From Flavobacterium collinsii (lineage in GTDB: Bacteria; Bacteroidota; Bacteroidia; Flavobacteriales; Flavobacteriaceae): a stretch of DNA of 38,212 nt. The stretch is from the NCBI RefSeq assembly GCF_902804485.1, contig NZ_CADCST010000131.1, positions 1 to 38,212 of the forward strand, read 5' to 3'. The notes below the pieces were generated by a model. It was not told the DNA's origin. It saw nothing but the letters and a program-made list of their open reading frames with translations, and ran no database searches. A program made the position numbers and the translations under genes. This document shows positions 29,675-38,150 of the stretch, one piece after another; the first letter of the stretch is position 1, and every line of letters starts with the position of its first letter.

Positions 29675-30907
29675 TTAAATTCTTCTGCCGCCACTGCTTC
29701 TGCCGCCCGAACCGCTTTCTCTTTGTGGTTCACTGCTTCTGGACTCCTGACTTGCTCTTGGAGCTTCGTAACGTTGCGTGCTTTGAGAGCTTTGCTGTCT
29801 CGCTGAATTTCCTCTGTTTTCAGAATAATTTCTGGACGATTCTGTTCTTTGAGGAGTCGAAACCCTTTCGGTATTACCATAAGATTGTGAATTTTCTCTG
29901 GAAGCATTTGAATTGTTTTGACTGTAATCTCTTCTGTTTTCGCTTCTTCCTGAACTTTCAATTCTTGCAGGATTTGTGTTTACACCTGAGTAGTCTCTGT
30001 TTGAAGAAATGGTACGATTCGTAGTGTAATTTCTGTCGGAAGAACTTCTGTTTTCCGAATAATTTCTGTTGGTCGTACGGTCATTTGTAGTAGATACTCG
30101 GTCTGAATTAGATCGGTTTGTAGTGTACGTATTTTGATTTCTTCCATATTCTCTGGTTGTAACACGTCTTTGATCCAGATCGTATCGGTTGCTGGCGTTA
30201 GAATTTCTCTGAGCAAAGCTGTAGTCAGGACGTCTTGTTTCGTAACCGTAGGTTCGTCTCGTTTCATACAAAACAGGAGCTCTGTAACTTCTTCTCGTAT
30301 TTACATAGTTGTAGCTATTGTTTACATTGATGCACAGATTGATATTGTTTCTGTATCTGTAAATTGGATAGGGTCTCCAGGCGGAATAATATCTTGGATA
30401 GTAATTCCAACCCCAACTAGAATAATAAGGTCTGTAATTGGTTACCCAAAACGAAGTGTAAATTACGGGAACCACATTATAAACCGGTTCGTAAATATAA
30501 TTGGCACCATATAAATAACTGTTACCAACAATTTGCACACTTACCTTGTTGTAATTGTCTCTTTCTACATCAATTGTTGCAATATCCTGATAAACATCGC
30601 GATCTAAAACCGCCTGAATAATGACAACGTGAGTTCTGTTTTCTACAGATTCGATTACACGTAAATAATCGACCTGATTATCGTCGTTTAAATCAAGATT
30701 TGAGATTTGGTATCTGGGGTCATTCAAACGTCTTTCGAAATCCTGTAAATTCGCTGATTCCCCAAACATAGAAGCAACAGCTCTTAAGTCTAAATTATCG
30801 CTTATATCTGAATTTTTTGCATATACAGTAGTTTGACTTTGTACTTGAACAGAACTCAAACCTATTGTAAGGAGGGCTATAAAAAGTAGTTTAGTTTTCA
30901 TTTTCAA
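29675..30907 (-). CDS. Secreted protein with Tyr-rich middle and Asn/Arg/Ser-rich low-complexity tail
   Basis: The 410-residue protein has a signal peptide (LLFIALLTIGLSSVQVQSQ). An N-terminal domain (about 25-140) includes SNLDLNDDNQVDYLRVIESV, an EF-hand/dockerin-like DxNxDxxVD calcium loop. A Tyr/Trp-rich segment (about 150-200, FWVTNYRPYYSSWGWNYYPR) precedes a 200-residue low-complexity tail of Asn, Arg, Ser, Thr and Tyr with motifs such as RNYSENR and SGGR. The tail is basic and likely disordered. It could be an adhesive or wall-associated structural protein. Its low complexity produces false ORFs in all frames. Family not recognised. Confidence 0.72.
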   Translation of the reverse strand: MKMKTKLLFIALLTIGLSSVQVQSQTTVYAKNSDISDNLDLRAVASMFGESANLQDFERRLNDPRYQISNLDLNDDNQVDYLRVIESVENRTHVVIIQAVLDRDVYQDIATIDVERDNYNKVSVQIVGNSYLYGANYIYEPVYNVVPVIYTSFWVTNYRPYYSSWGWNYYPRYYSAWRPYPIYRYRNNINLCINVNNSYNYVNTRRSYRAPVLYETRRTYGYETRRPDYSFAQRNSNASNRYDLDQRRVTTREYGRNQNTYTTNRSNSDRVSTTNDRTTNRNYSENRSSSDRNYTTNRTISSNRDYSGVNTNPARIESSGRSENRRDYSQNNSNASRENSQSYGNTERVSTPQRTESSRNYSENRGNSARQQSSQSTQRYEAPRASQESRSSEPQRESGSGGRSSGGRRI

Positions 30908-31019
30908 ATCATATTAAGATTAATATTTGGAGGTATCCAATTACTGTGCCAGAAAAAAAAGCGAAACTTATTTCAGGTGTTATAAATAATTGTATTTTAG
31001 CGCTAAAAAACTAGTTTAT

Positions 31020-32081
31020 ATGAGAAAAGTAATATTATTTTTAGGTGCTTTAATTTTATTGATGTCTTTTAAAACCTTGAATAATAGTGGGAAGGGGATT
31101 TTTAACACGGGTTTTACATCAATTCAGATAGATACTTTATTTCAGGATAAAATTAGTATTAGAGCCATCTCAATCGATAAAAATAAAATTTGGTATGGAG
31201 CGGATAATTCTCGTTTTGGATTTTATGATTTAGATAAAAAAGAAAAGTTTGAAGATCATATTTATCGTGATACTTTGAAATTGGAATTCAGAAGTATAGC
31301 TCAAAATGCAAACAATATCTTTTTGTTAAGTGTAGGGAATCCTGCATTGCTTTATCAGGTTTCAAAAAAAACACAGAAAGTTAAATTAGTCTATAAAGAA
31401 GTTAATCCGAAAGTGTTTTACGATAGTATGCAGTTTTGGAATGATAAAGAAGGAATTGCGATTGGAGATCCTACAGAGGATACTTTTTCAATTATTATAA
31501 CGCGTGACGGAGGAGAAACGTGGACTAAAGTATTATCAGATAAATTGCCTACAAATGCAGAGGGCGAAGCAGCCTTTGCGGCCAGTAATTCTAATATTGT
31601 CATAAAAGGTAGTGATACCTGGCTGGTTTCGGGAGGTAAAAAAGCACGTGTTTTTTATTCACCAGACAAAGGGAGAACCTGGAAAGCAATTGAAACTCCA
31701 ATCGTGCAGGGGAAAACCATGACCGGTATTTTTACAGCCGATTTTTATGATGCGAAACACGGATTTATTGCCGGTGGAGATTACGAACTTCCAAATCAAA
31801 AAAAGGATAATAAAGCTTTTACTACTGATGGTGGTAAAACCTGGCAGTTAATTGGTCAGGGCATGGGCTTTGGATATGCTTCCTGTGTGCAGTACGTTCC
31901 GGGAGGAAATGGTAAAGAAATTATATGCGTAGGTTCTGAAGGGATACAATATTCTCAAAATGGAGGAGAGAACTGGACGCAATTATCAACAGATACAAAA
32001 CTTTTTACCATTCGTTTTGTGAACAGAAATACTGCAATTGCTGCAGGGCATAATAAAGTAATCCGAATCCGATTTAAATAA
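31020..32081 (+). CDS. Ycf48/BNR-repeat beta-propeller secreted protein
   Basis: The 353-residue protein starts at ATG 31020 (MRKVILFLGALILLMSFKTL; the upstream ATG at 30990 adds ten poor residues) with a signal peptide. Asp-box repeats recur: ITRDGGETWTKV, SPDKGRTWKAI, TTDGGKTWQLI and SQNGGENWTQL, each SxDxGxTW-like, pointing to a seven-bladed BNR/Ycf48-type propeller. Such proteins include photosystem assembly factors and, in Bacteroidota, secreted proteins of unknown role; the catalytic residues of sialidases are not seen. A single gene. Confidence 0.85.
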   Translation: MRKVILFLGALILLMSFKTLNNSGKGIFNTGFTSIQIDTLFQDKISIRAISIDKNKIWYGADNSRFGFYDLDKKEKFEDHIYRDTLKLEFRSIAQNANNIFLLSVGNPALLYQVSKKTQKVKLVYKEVNPKVFYDSMQFWNDKEGIAIGDPTEDTFSIIITRDGGETWTKVLSDKLPTNAEGEAAFAASNSNIVIKGSDTWLVSGGKKARVFYSPDKGRTWKAIETPIVQGKTMTGIFTADFYDAKHGFIAGGDYELPNQKKDNKAFTTDGGKTWQLIGQGMGFGYASCVQYVPGGNGKEIICVGSEGIQYSQNGGENWTQLSTDTKLFTIRFVNRNTAIAAGHNKVIRIRFK

Positions 32082-32088
32082 AATAACA

Positions 32089-32130
32089 AGAACCCCAAAT
32101 AATAAAGTAAGTATTATTATATGGGGTTCT
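32089..32130. terminator. Bidirectional terminator between converging genes
   Basis: AGAACCCCA (32089-32097) and TGGGGTTCT (32122-32130) form the outer stem, with AATAAT/ATTATT pairing inside. It serves the propeller gene and the sigma-operon end. Confidence 0.75.
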
Positions 32131-32150
32131 CGCTGCTGTTGTTTTGTTTA

Positions 32151-32609
32151 TTAGTTTTTACCGGCTTTGTCTCGATATTGTTTTAAAAGTTTACGATTAA
32201 AGTCGTCTTCTGATTTTTTTAATTTTAATATTTTCCTGGCAGAAAGTATCTTTTTTAAATTGCTATTATATTTGTCGCGAAGGATGTATAATTCTTTGTC
32301 TGCGCTTTCGATTTGTGATAGGAGTGATGCAGCTTCTTTTTCAGACATCGAGCTAATGTTGTCATCGTCTAATTTACGCAGGTACATTTTCATTTTTTCG
32401 TGGCGCAATTCGTATTGCTTATCATCATATGTATTGTAGATGGGCCAGAATTTTTCGGCTTCTGTTGAGGTTAGCTCAAGTTCTGTCGTTAAGAAAGAAA
32501 CTTTATAAGCTTTAATTTTCTCCCGCTTTTCATCCGTTTTGTCACTCTGAGCATAAAAAGAGAAAGTAATAAAGAATAGAATTATTGGTAGTATATTTTT
32601 AATTTTCAT
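32151..32609 (-). CDS. Periplasmic sensor-like protein of the ECF sigma operon
   Basis: The 152-residue protein has a signal peptide (NILPIILFFITFSFYAQ). The helical mature region has the LTSTEAEKFWPIYNTYDDKQ motif, seen in the 'sensor of ECF-type sigma factor' family of Bacteroidota and distantly like Spy/CpxP (LTxxQ helices). It is the last gene of a three-gene unit with the sigma and anti-sigma genes upstream (17-bp gap). A role in sensing envelope stress is the usual reading for this arrangement; inferred from context. Confidence 0.8.
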   Translation of the reverse strand: MKIKNILPIILFFITFSFYAQSDKTDEKREKIKAYKVSFLTTELELTSTEAEKFWPIYNTYDDKQYELRHEKMKMYLRKLDDDNISSMSEKEAASLLSQIESADKELYILRDKYNSNLKKILSARKILKLKKSEDDFNRKLLKQYRDKAGKN

Positions 32610-32626
32610 CTTTTGAAATTTTTGTT

Positions 32627-33043
32627 TTATTCTGAAATTAAATTTTCGATATTTGGATTGGTAGCCAGGATGTCTTCAAGTGTCTCCTGTTCAAGGGCAA
32701 CATTTTTATTGAGTTTATCAATGTCTTTATCATCCAGTTCACGAATCAAATCGTATTGATTCAAATTGGACTGATAGGACAAGTACGTTTCCAAAGTGTC
32801 TTCGTCAAGATCTTTGGATGTTTTGTTGTAATTGTTTACTATAGGAATCAGTAACCCTATAAAAACAACCGCAGCAACCGCAATTGAAAGTACTTTTTTA
32901 CGTCTGTAAATTGGGATTACTTTTATTTCTTTCTTTTCGTTTATTTGTTGTAAAACCTTTGTCGAAAAATCATCAAAATAATTTTCCGGAGTCTTAAACC
33001 CAGTTTTTATTTTCGGTTCGTTTTCTAATTTAAATGTTTTCAT
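32627..33043 (-). CDS. Anti-sigma factor-like single-TM protein
   Basis: The 138-residue protein has a cytoplasmic part (KTGFKTPENYFDDFSTKVLQ), one TM segment (about 52-70, VLSIAVAAVVFIGLLIPIV) and an acidic outside part. The layout and position between the sigma gene and the sensor-like gene fit an anti-sigma factor that holds the ECF sigma until a signal arrives. No zinc-binding HxxxCxxC motif is visible. Function inferred from shape and operon. Confidence 0.75.
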   Translation of the reverse strand: MKTFKLENEPKIKTGFKTPENYFDDFSTKVLQQINEKKEIKVIPIYRRKKVLSIAVAAVVFIGLLIPIVNNYNKTSKDLDEDTLETYLSYQSNLNQYDLIRELDDKDIDKLNKNVALEQETLEDILATNPNIENLISE

Positions 33044-33076
33044 AATAGCTATTAGACAGTTGTTGTTACAAAAGGT

Positions 33077-33619
33077 TTAATTTGAGGTAACATATATTTC
33101 TATTTTTTTTACAGCGTGATGATAGGATGCTTTTAAAGCACCGACTGAAGTTCCTAGGATTTCGGCAATTTCTTCGTATTTCAATTTTTCAAAATATTTC
33201 ATTTTAAAAACCAATTGCTGTTTTTCCGGTAAGGTCACAATTGCTTTTTGAAGTTTGATCTGAATTTCATCTCCGTCAAAATAAACATCTGCTTTTAAAT
33301 TGTCGATAGTTTTATTCTGCTGGGCTTCAGAAGTTAATCCGTTAAGTTTTGCTTTTTGACTTAAAAATGTCAAAGCTTCATTGGTTGCTATTCGATACAT
33401 CCACGAGAAAAGTTTGCTTTCCCCTTTAAAGTTTTTTAAGTACTGAAAGACTTTTACAAAAGTATTTTGCAAAACATCATCTGTATCGTCATGGTTCAAA
33501 ACAATGTTTCGAATATGAGAATACAGCGGTTTTTGATAATCAGACACGAGTTTTTGAAACGCAGTATTTTGCGTTGCAGGATTTAATAATTGTTGAATAA
33601 ATTCCTTCTCGTCTGCCAA
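33077..33619 (-). CDS. ECF-type RNA polymerase sigma factor
   Basis: The 180-residue protein has region 2 (HDDTDDVLQNTFVKVFQYLK, then SKLFSWMYRIATNEALTFLS) and region 4 (LPEKQQLVFKMKYFEKLKYE, then EIAEILGTSVGALKASYHHA). It lacks region 3 and any long N-terminus, as usual for ECF sigmas. It is the first gene of a unit with the anti-sigma-like and sensor-like genes (33-bp and 17-bp gaps). It directs transcription in response to an envelope cue; the regulon cannot be named. Confidence 0.92.
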   Translation of the reverse strand: MADEKEFIQQLLNPATQNTAFQKLVSDYQKPLYSHIRNIVLNHDDTDDVLQNTFVKVFQYLKNFKGESKLFSWMYRIATNEALTFLSQKAKLNGLTSEAQQNKTIDNLKADVYFDGDEIQIKLQKAIVTLPEKQQLVFKMKYFEKLKYEEIAEILGTSVGALKASYHHAVKKIEIYVTSN

Positions 33620-33682
33620 ATTTCGTTATTTATGGTATTAGAATGAATTTTAAACAAAAGGTTTAATACACCTTTAATTATT

Positions 33683-34810
33683 TTAGAATTCCGATTCTTC
33701 TTCAGGTGTTTTAGGGGTTTCTGCAGGTTTTACGGCTGCAGGATCGGTAGTGGCTGGTCTGTAAACAGGCACTTTGGCTACCGGAATTACTTTAGGTTTT
33801 GTTGGATAGTAAATTTCGGTCATCAATTTCGACGGGCTTTTTACATCCAGTTTGCTCATGGTTAGAATCTCAAGATGCGACCAGCTTAAATCAGGAGTGA
33901 TTTTTTCGTTATTGATAAAAGCAGTTGTTTTTTTAATGGCTTCATTAAGATGTGTATAATCGCCTTTTAAAGTGGTTTTTACCGCTTCAAAGCCATTTAG
34001 TTTTCCACCGGAAATGTCACTTCCTGATGTGGTTAAGATTTCTCTAATAGTAGGTAGGCAGATCGAAATTTTGGCCAGTCCGGTTGTGGTATCGTAGGTG
34101 TGGTAAATAATAAAAGGTTTGCCATTGGTCGATAAACCATTGTTTTTGCTAAACTCTATAAGTTTTGGAATAACGATTCTGGCATTCTTGCTTATTTTTC
34201 CAATTTCACTCGTAAATGTTTGTCTGATGTATGGAGTTTCGATTTTCTTTACCAGGCCGTTAACTTTTATAGAGTATGTTTTTGTTTCGTAATCTAAGTT
34301 TTTATCGATGTTTGCCAGACTTTTTTCATAAATAGTTCCAATCACTTTATCAGAACCTCCATTTAGAGCGGTATAGATTTTAAATAAAAAACTCATTGTT
34401 CCCGAGGCTTTCCAGGTCACTTTTGTTTTTCCGGCCAAAGTATCTTTAAAGGTCCAGTTTACATCAGCTTCCGTTCCGTCATATTTCATTTTTTGCTGAA
34501 TGCTTTCTCCGTCCTTTGTTTTTAATGTAATGGCGTTTCCGTTTCCTTCAGAACCGGTCCAATAAAAAGAGGCGCCATTTCCGACAGTTTTATTAGGAAA
34601 TGTCATTTTGATCGTAGGATCTTCAACAGACCAGGATTCAAAATCTTCATAATTTCTAAAATCATTAAGGTAATTGTATACCGTAGCTTTTGGTGAATTG
34701 ATCACTTTGCTTCTTTCCACAGAAAAGATTCCTTTTTGTGTGGCAACAAAAACGGTAAGGGCAACAAGGCTTAATAATAGTAGTAGGAATAAATATTTAA
34801 GAATCTTCAT
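33683..34810 (-). CDS. SRPBCC-family protein with TM anchor and effector-binding-like domain
   Basis: The 375-residue protein has an N-terminal TM segment (ILKYLFLLLLLSLVALTVFV) and a START/SRPBCC domain (about 25-165: VINSPKATVYNYLNDFRNYE, GNGASFYWTGSEGNG). A second domain of GyrI/effector-binding type follows (about 185-335) and the end is Pro-rich (TPKTPEEESEF). The fold binds a hydrophobic ligand, identity unknown. It is 63 bp from the sigma factor gene on the same strand but probably a separate unit. Confidence 0.8.
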   Translation of the reverse strand: MKILKYLFLLLLLSLVALTVFVATQKGIFSVERSKVINSPKATVYNYLNDFRNYEDFESWSVEDPTIKMTFPNKTVGNGASFYWTGSEGNGNAITLKTKDGESIQQKMKYDGTEADVNWTFKDTLAGKTKVTWKASGTMSFLFKIYTALNGGSDKVIGTIYEKSLANIDKNLDYETKTYSIKVNGLVKKIETPYIRQTFTSEIGKISKNARIVIPKLIEFSKNNGLSTNGKPFIIYHTYDTTTGLAKISICLPTIREILTTSGSDISGGKLNGFEAVKTTLKGDYTHLNEAIKKTTAFINNEKITPDLSWSHLEILTMSKLDVKSPSKLMTEIYYPTKPKVIPVAKVPVYRPATTDPAAVKPAETPKTPEEESEF

Positions 34811-34967
34811 TGTAGTGGTTTATTTGGAGTCGTAAAGTTATAAATTTATTACTAGTCGCACTAATAACACTTTGGTAAAAGTACATTTTATACCTTTATC
34901 GGAAGAGAAAATCAAATAAATGTACTGAAAATGGTTTTATTTGAAATCGAAAACTTTCTTTTCGGTC

Positions 34968-35156
34968 TTATCTTTTGAAGAAAAATTTAATTACAAATAA
35001 AATGGCAATAAAAAGTAAGAAGACGAGTAATACTTTATAATTCCCTTTGTAAAAAACCTTGTGTAAAGCAAGATCTTTTCGATAAGCGAATATCATTACG
35101 ATTACGAATGCGATAAAAAAACAGAGGCCGAATATTAATTGTCCTTGACTAAACAT
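34968..35156 (-). CDS. Small two-TM membrane protein
   Basis: A 62-residue protein with two hydrophobic segments (about 7-24 LIFGLCFFIAFVIVMIFAY and 42-59 VLLVFLLFIAILFVIKFFF) joined by a basic loop (RKDLALHKVFYKGNYK). The C-terminus is basic (FFKR). The family is not recognised; such proteins recur in Flavobacteriaceae. A single gene divergent from the pyrophosphohydrolase. Confidence 0.65.
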   Translation of the reverse strand: MFSQGQLIFGLCFFIAFVIVMIFAYRKDLALHKVFYKGNYKVLLVFLLFIAILFVIKFFFKR

Positions 35157-35238
35157 AGTTGAAAATTATTTTTGGCAAATTTAGAGAATTGTATACGAAT
35201 TGTTGCTAATTTGCCATCTCATTTAATCGAATAATATC

Positions 35239-35619
35239 ATGAAAAAACAACTTGATGCAGTTACGGAATTTCATACTGCCTTCAGAATAGGACATAGTCT
35301 GGCTCCAATTGCTGATTTGGGAGAGACAAAAAAACTGCTTCGTTATAATTTAATGAAGGAAGAAAATGAAGAATACCTGGAAGCGGTTCAGAATAATGAT
35401 TTGGTTGAAATTGCTGATGCTCTTGGAGATATGATGTATATTTTGTGCGGAACCATTATCGAGCACGGTCTGCAGGATAAAATCGAAGCTGTTTTTGATG
35501 AAATTCAGCGTAGTAATATGAGTAAATTAGGCGAAGATGGGAAGCCAATTTACAGAGAAGATGGAAAAGTAATGAAAGGGCCAAACTATTTTAAGCCTGA
35601 TTTTTCAAAATTGCTTTAG
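35239..35619 (+). CDS. MazG-like nucleoside triphosphate pyrophosphohydrolase
   Basis: The 126-residue, all-helical protein has the MazG/PRA-PH metal site: EENEEYLEAV (ExxE pair) and DLVEIADALGDMMYILCG (the second Glu and Asp). The end, MSKLGEDGKPIYREDGKVMK, is typical of the phosphoribosyl-ATP pyrophosphohydrolase-like subgroup. It hydrolyses a nucleotide triphosphate to the monophosphate and pyrophosphate; the substrate is unknown and there are no his genes nearby, so a housecleaning role is likelier than histidine synthesis. A single gene. Confidence 0.88.
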   Translation: MKKQLDAVTEFHTAFRIGHSLAPIADLGETKKLLRYNLMKEENEEYLEAVQNNDLVEIADALGDMMYILCGTIIEHGLQDKIEAVFDEIQRSNMSKLGEDGKPIYREDGKVMKGPNYFKPDFSKLL

Positions 35620-35622
35620 CAT

Positions 35623-35661
35623 AAAAAAACCGACAGGTTTTAAAACTTGTCGGGTTTGTTT
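35623..35661. terminator. Bidirectional terminator between converging genes
   Basis: AAACCGACAGGTTT (35627-35640) pairs with AAACTTGTCGGGTTT (35643-35657) with one bulge and one mismatch, flanked by A7 on the left and TTTGTTTT on the right. It ends the pyrophosphohydrolase gene and ilvE. Confidence 0.75.
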
Positions 35662-35678
35662 TATAGAGGTGTCTTTCG

Positions 35679-36749
35679 TTACTGTACTTTTACAGTCCAG
35701 CCAAAAGTATCTTCTGAAAGTTTATTTTGAAGATTTGTTAATTTTTCTTTCAATAAAGAAGCATAAGAATTCTCAAGTTGAGCCATTTCGTAATATACAT
35801 CCTGATAAGAGAAACCTTTAATTACACTAATTACAGCTGCTGTTCCTGCTCCGAATATTTCTTTTAATGCTCCGCTTTTTGCAGCTTCTACCAATTCTGA
35901 TACCAGAACCGGACGAACATCAACTTTAAGACCTTCTTTTTCTGCCATAGCAATCAAACTTTTTCTGGTGATACCATCTAAAATTCTTTCGCTTGTTGGA
36001 GCAGTCAGTAAAGTGTCGTTGATTCTAAAGAAAACGTTCATTGTTCCTGCTTCTTCCAGTTTTGTGTGCGTTGCATCATCAGTCCAGATTACCTGTTGAA
36101 AGCCGTCTTTGTTTGCCAGGTTAGTTGGGTAAAACTGTGCAGCGTAGTTTCCGGCAGCTTTTGCAGCTCCAATTCCTCCATTTGCAGCTCTACTGTAATG
36201 TTCGGCGATAATTACTTTTACTTCACCGGCATAATAAGACTGTGCAGGAGAAAGTAAAATCATGAATTTATATTCGTCAGAAGGATTTGCTACCACACCG
36301 GCACCAGTTGCAATCATAAATGGACGGATGTACATACTGCTTCCGTTTCCTTTTTGAATCCATTCGTGGTCAATTTTTAATAATTCATTCAAGCCGTCCA
36401 TGAAAATGCTTTCCGGAATTTCTGGCATTGCCATACGAACTGCAGAATTGTTAAAACGTTTGAAATTTTCATCAGGTCTGAACAACCAAACATCGTTATT
36501 GTCATCTTTGTAAGCTTTCATTCCTTCAAAAATAGCTTGTCCGTAGTGAAAGACTTTTGAGGAAGGGTCCATTAAAATTGGAGCATAAGGCTTAACGACA
36601 GGGTTTTGCCATTCTCCATTTTTAAAATCACATTCGAATAAATGGTCTGTAAAAACAGAACCAAAGCTTAGGTTTTGAAAGTCTACTCCGCTTATTTTCG
36701 ACGAAGTTGCTTTTCTGATTTCAATTTTGTGTGTTTGAGTTGTACTCAT
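35679..36749 (-). CDS. ilvE: Branched-chain amino acid aminotransferase
   Basis: The 356-residue protein is full length for class IV PLP aminotransferases of the large (BCAT) type. Marks are PILMDPSSKVFHYGQAIFEG, YIRPFMIATGAGV, the catalytic lysine in GIGAAKAAGNYAAQF, and the phosphate-site segment ERILDGITRKSLIAMA. It transfers amino groups between glutamate and Leu, Ile and Val. A single gene; its upstream region is described separately. Confidence 0.94.
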   Translation of the reverse strand: MSTTQTHKIEIRKATSSKISGVDFQNLSFGSVFTDHLFECDFKNGEWQNPVVKPYAPILMDPSSKVFHYGQAIFEGMKAYKDDNNDVWLFRPDENFKRFNNSAVRMAMPEIPESIFMDGLNELLKIDHEWIQKGNGSSMYIRPFMIATGAGVVANPSDEYKFMILLSPAQSYYAGEVKVIIAEHYSRAANGGIGAAKAAGNYAAQFYPTNLANKDGFQQVIWTDDATHTKLEEAGTMNVFFRINDTLLTAPTSERILDGITRKSLIAMAEKEGLKVDVRPVLVSELVEAAKSGALKEIFGAGTAAVISVIKGFSYQDVYYEMAQLENSYASLLKEKLTNLQNKLSEDTFGWTVKVQ

Positions 36750-37065
36750 AATTAATTATGTAAAGTTTTTTTAGGTAATTATCATTAATAGTGCAGAAAA
36801 TCTAAAGCAATGATCTGCTGTGATATAGATTTTACTGAATGCAAAATTAAGTAAAAATATATAATTTACTTAGTAAAACTGCATTATTTGCGGGCTTTAA
36901 CTGAGATTTATTTATCTTATAATAAAGTGAAAAAATTAAGACATTTTTATAAAGAATTTATGAAAAATGAACCGTTTTTTAAGGCTTTACGCATTTGTTT
37001 TGACTAAATTTGGCACTTAAAAAGGTCGAAATACCAGTAGAAACGGATTGTAAATTCTGAAAAAG
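36750..37065. promoter_or_regulatory. Divergent promoter region of ilvE and mnmD
   Basis: No gene is seen in these 316 bp. Two -7-like boxes point outward: TAATTTTG on the minus strand (complement of 36842-36849) towards ilvE, and TAAATTTG at 37005-37012 towards mnmD. Neither has a clear TTG at the -33 distance. No riboswitch or leader-peptide run of Leu, Ile or Val codons is apparent upstream of ilvE. Confidence 0.4.
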
Positions 37066-37731
37066 GTGAAAAGAGAAATAATTAAAACGCTAGATGGTTC
37101 AACCACAATTCATTTGCAAGAGTGGGATGAGTGTTACCATTCGAAACACGGAGCAATTCAGGAGGCGAAACATGTATTTATAAAAAATGGTCTTTCGTTG
37201 TTTGATAGTGACCCGGTAAGTATTCTTGAAATAGGTTTTGGAACGGGTTTGAATGCTTTTATTACTTTTTTAGAATCCAGTCAAAAGCAACAGCCAATTG
37301 ATTATGTTGGAGTAGAAGCTTATCCTGTTGATGCGAAAGAGGTGTTGGCTATGAATTATGTCGACGAATTGGAGGCTGCGGTTTATAAGGAGGTTTTTGA
37401 GAAAATGCATGAATGCGAATGGAATCAGAAAGTTGCCATCACTAACGATTTCAGCTTAACCAAAAGGAAACAATTTTTTGATGAAATCGATGATTTTGAA
37501 ATTTTTGATTTGATTTACTTTGACGCCTTCGGATATCGGGTACAGCCGGAGCTGTGGAGCACCGAAATCTTTAGAAAAATGTACAAAAGTTTAAGGCCAA
37601 ACGGAGTGCTGGTAACCTATGCAGCTCGTGGAGTTGTTAAAAGAAGTATGATTGAGGTTGGATTTACTGTTGAGAAATTGGCAGGGCCGCCTGGAAAACG
37701 TGAGATGTTTCGGGCTTTTAAAAAGGTATAA
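37066..37731 (+). CDS. mnmD: tRNA U34 methyltransferase MnmD
   Basis: The 221-residue protein starts at GTG 37066; no in-frame ATG lies between it and an upstream stop at 37051. The class I methyltransferase fold has VSILEIGFGTGLNAFITFLE as the SAM loop and FDLIYFDAFGYRVQPELWS as the catalytic segment, with the family opening WDECYHSKHGAIQEAKHVFI. It adds the final methyl group in 5-methylaminomethyl-2-thiouridine at the tRNA wobble position; in some bacteria this domain is fused to MnmC1, while here it stands alone. Confidence 0.9.
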   Translation: MKREIIKTLDGSTTIHLQEWDECYHSKHGAIQEAKHVFIKNGLSLFDSDPVSILEIGFGTGLNAFITFLESSQKQQPIDYVGVEAYPVDAKEVLAMNYVDELEAAVYKEVFEKMHECEWNQKVAITNDFSLTKRKQFFDEIDDFEIFDLIYFDAFGYRVQPELWSTEIFRKMYKSLRPNGVLVTYAARGVVKRSMIEVGFTVEKLAGPPGKREMFRAFKKV

Positions 37732-37898
37732 ATGAGTTGTTTAGAATGGTTCTATATTGATTTATATGCATTAAGAAATCGTATTCGTTGCTAAAGTTTT
37801 TAAAATAATAAGTTAAAATCGGTACTCGTGAATGATATTTGTTTAAATTTGTTGCGAGTTTGAAAATATAGATAACCCCCAAAAAATCTTATTTTATT

Positions 37899-38096
37899 AT
37901 GTCAAAAATGATGTTTGATTACACGAAATCAATACTTGAGAGAGTAAGTTTCGACCCGATACTTTTCTGTAAAGAATTAGAGAAAGCTATCAAGACACTG
38001 TTACCGTACGAAATGGAACAATTGCAAGAATGGTTATTAAATTTCATTATTGAAAAACCAGAATTAAAACAAAGTCTACTACTGATTAAAGTATAA
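37899..38096 (+). CDS. Small conserved hypothetical protein, 65 residues
   Basis: A helical soluble protein: MFDYTKSILERVSFDPILFC, KELEKAIKTLLPYEMEQLQE, WLLNFIIEKPELKQSLLLIK. The even spread of charge and the helix pattern look real. Family not recognised. A terminator follows at 38118-38150. Confidence 0.7.
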   Translation: MSKMMFDYTKSILERVSFDPILFCKELEKAIKTLLPYEMEQLQEWLLNFIIEKPELKQSLLLIKV

Positions 38097-38117
38097 AAAA
38101 AGGAGCCAATTGGCTAA

Positions 38118-38150
38118 AAGTGGTCGGAAGAAATTCCGGCCACTTATGTT
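38118..38150 (+). terminator. Terminator of the last small gene
   Basis: AAGTGGTCGGAA (38118-38129) and TTCCGGCCACTT (38134-38145) form a 12-bp stem with one G-T pair, followed by ATGTTTTATA. Confidence 0.75.

Noticed and set aside
29632..30514. Several long ORFs in other frames over the Asn/Arg/Ser-rich gene
   Set aside because: They result from low-complexity codons in the real gene and have no signal, domain or start context.
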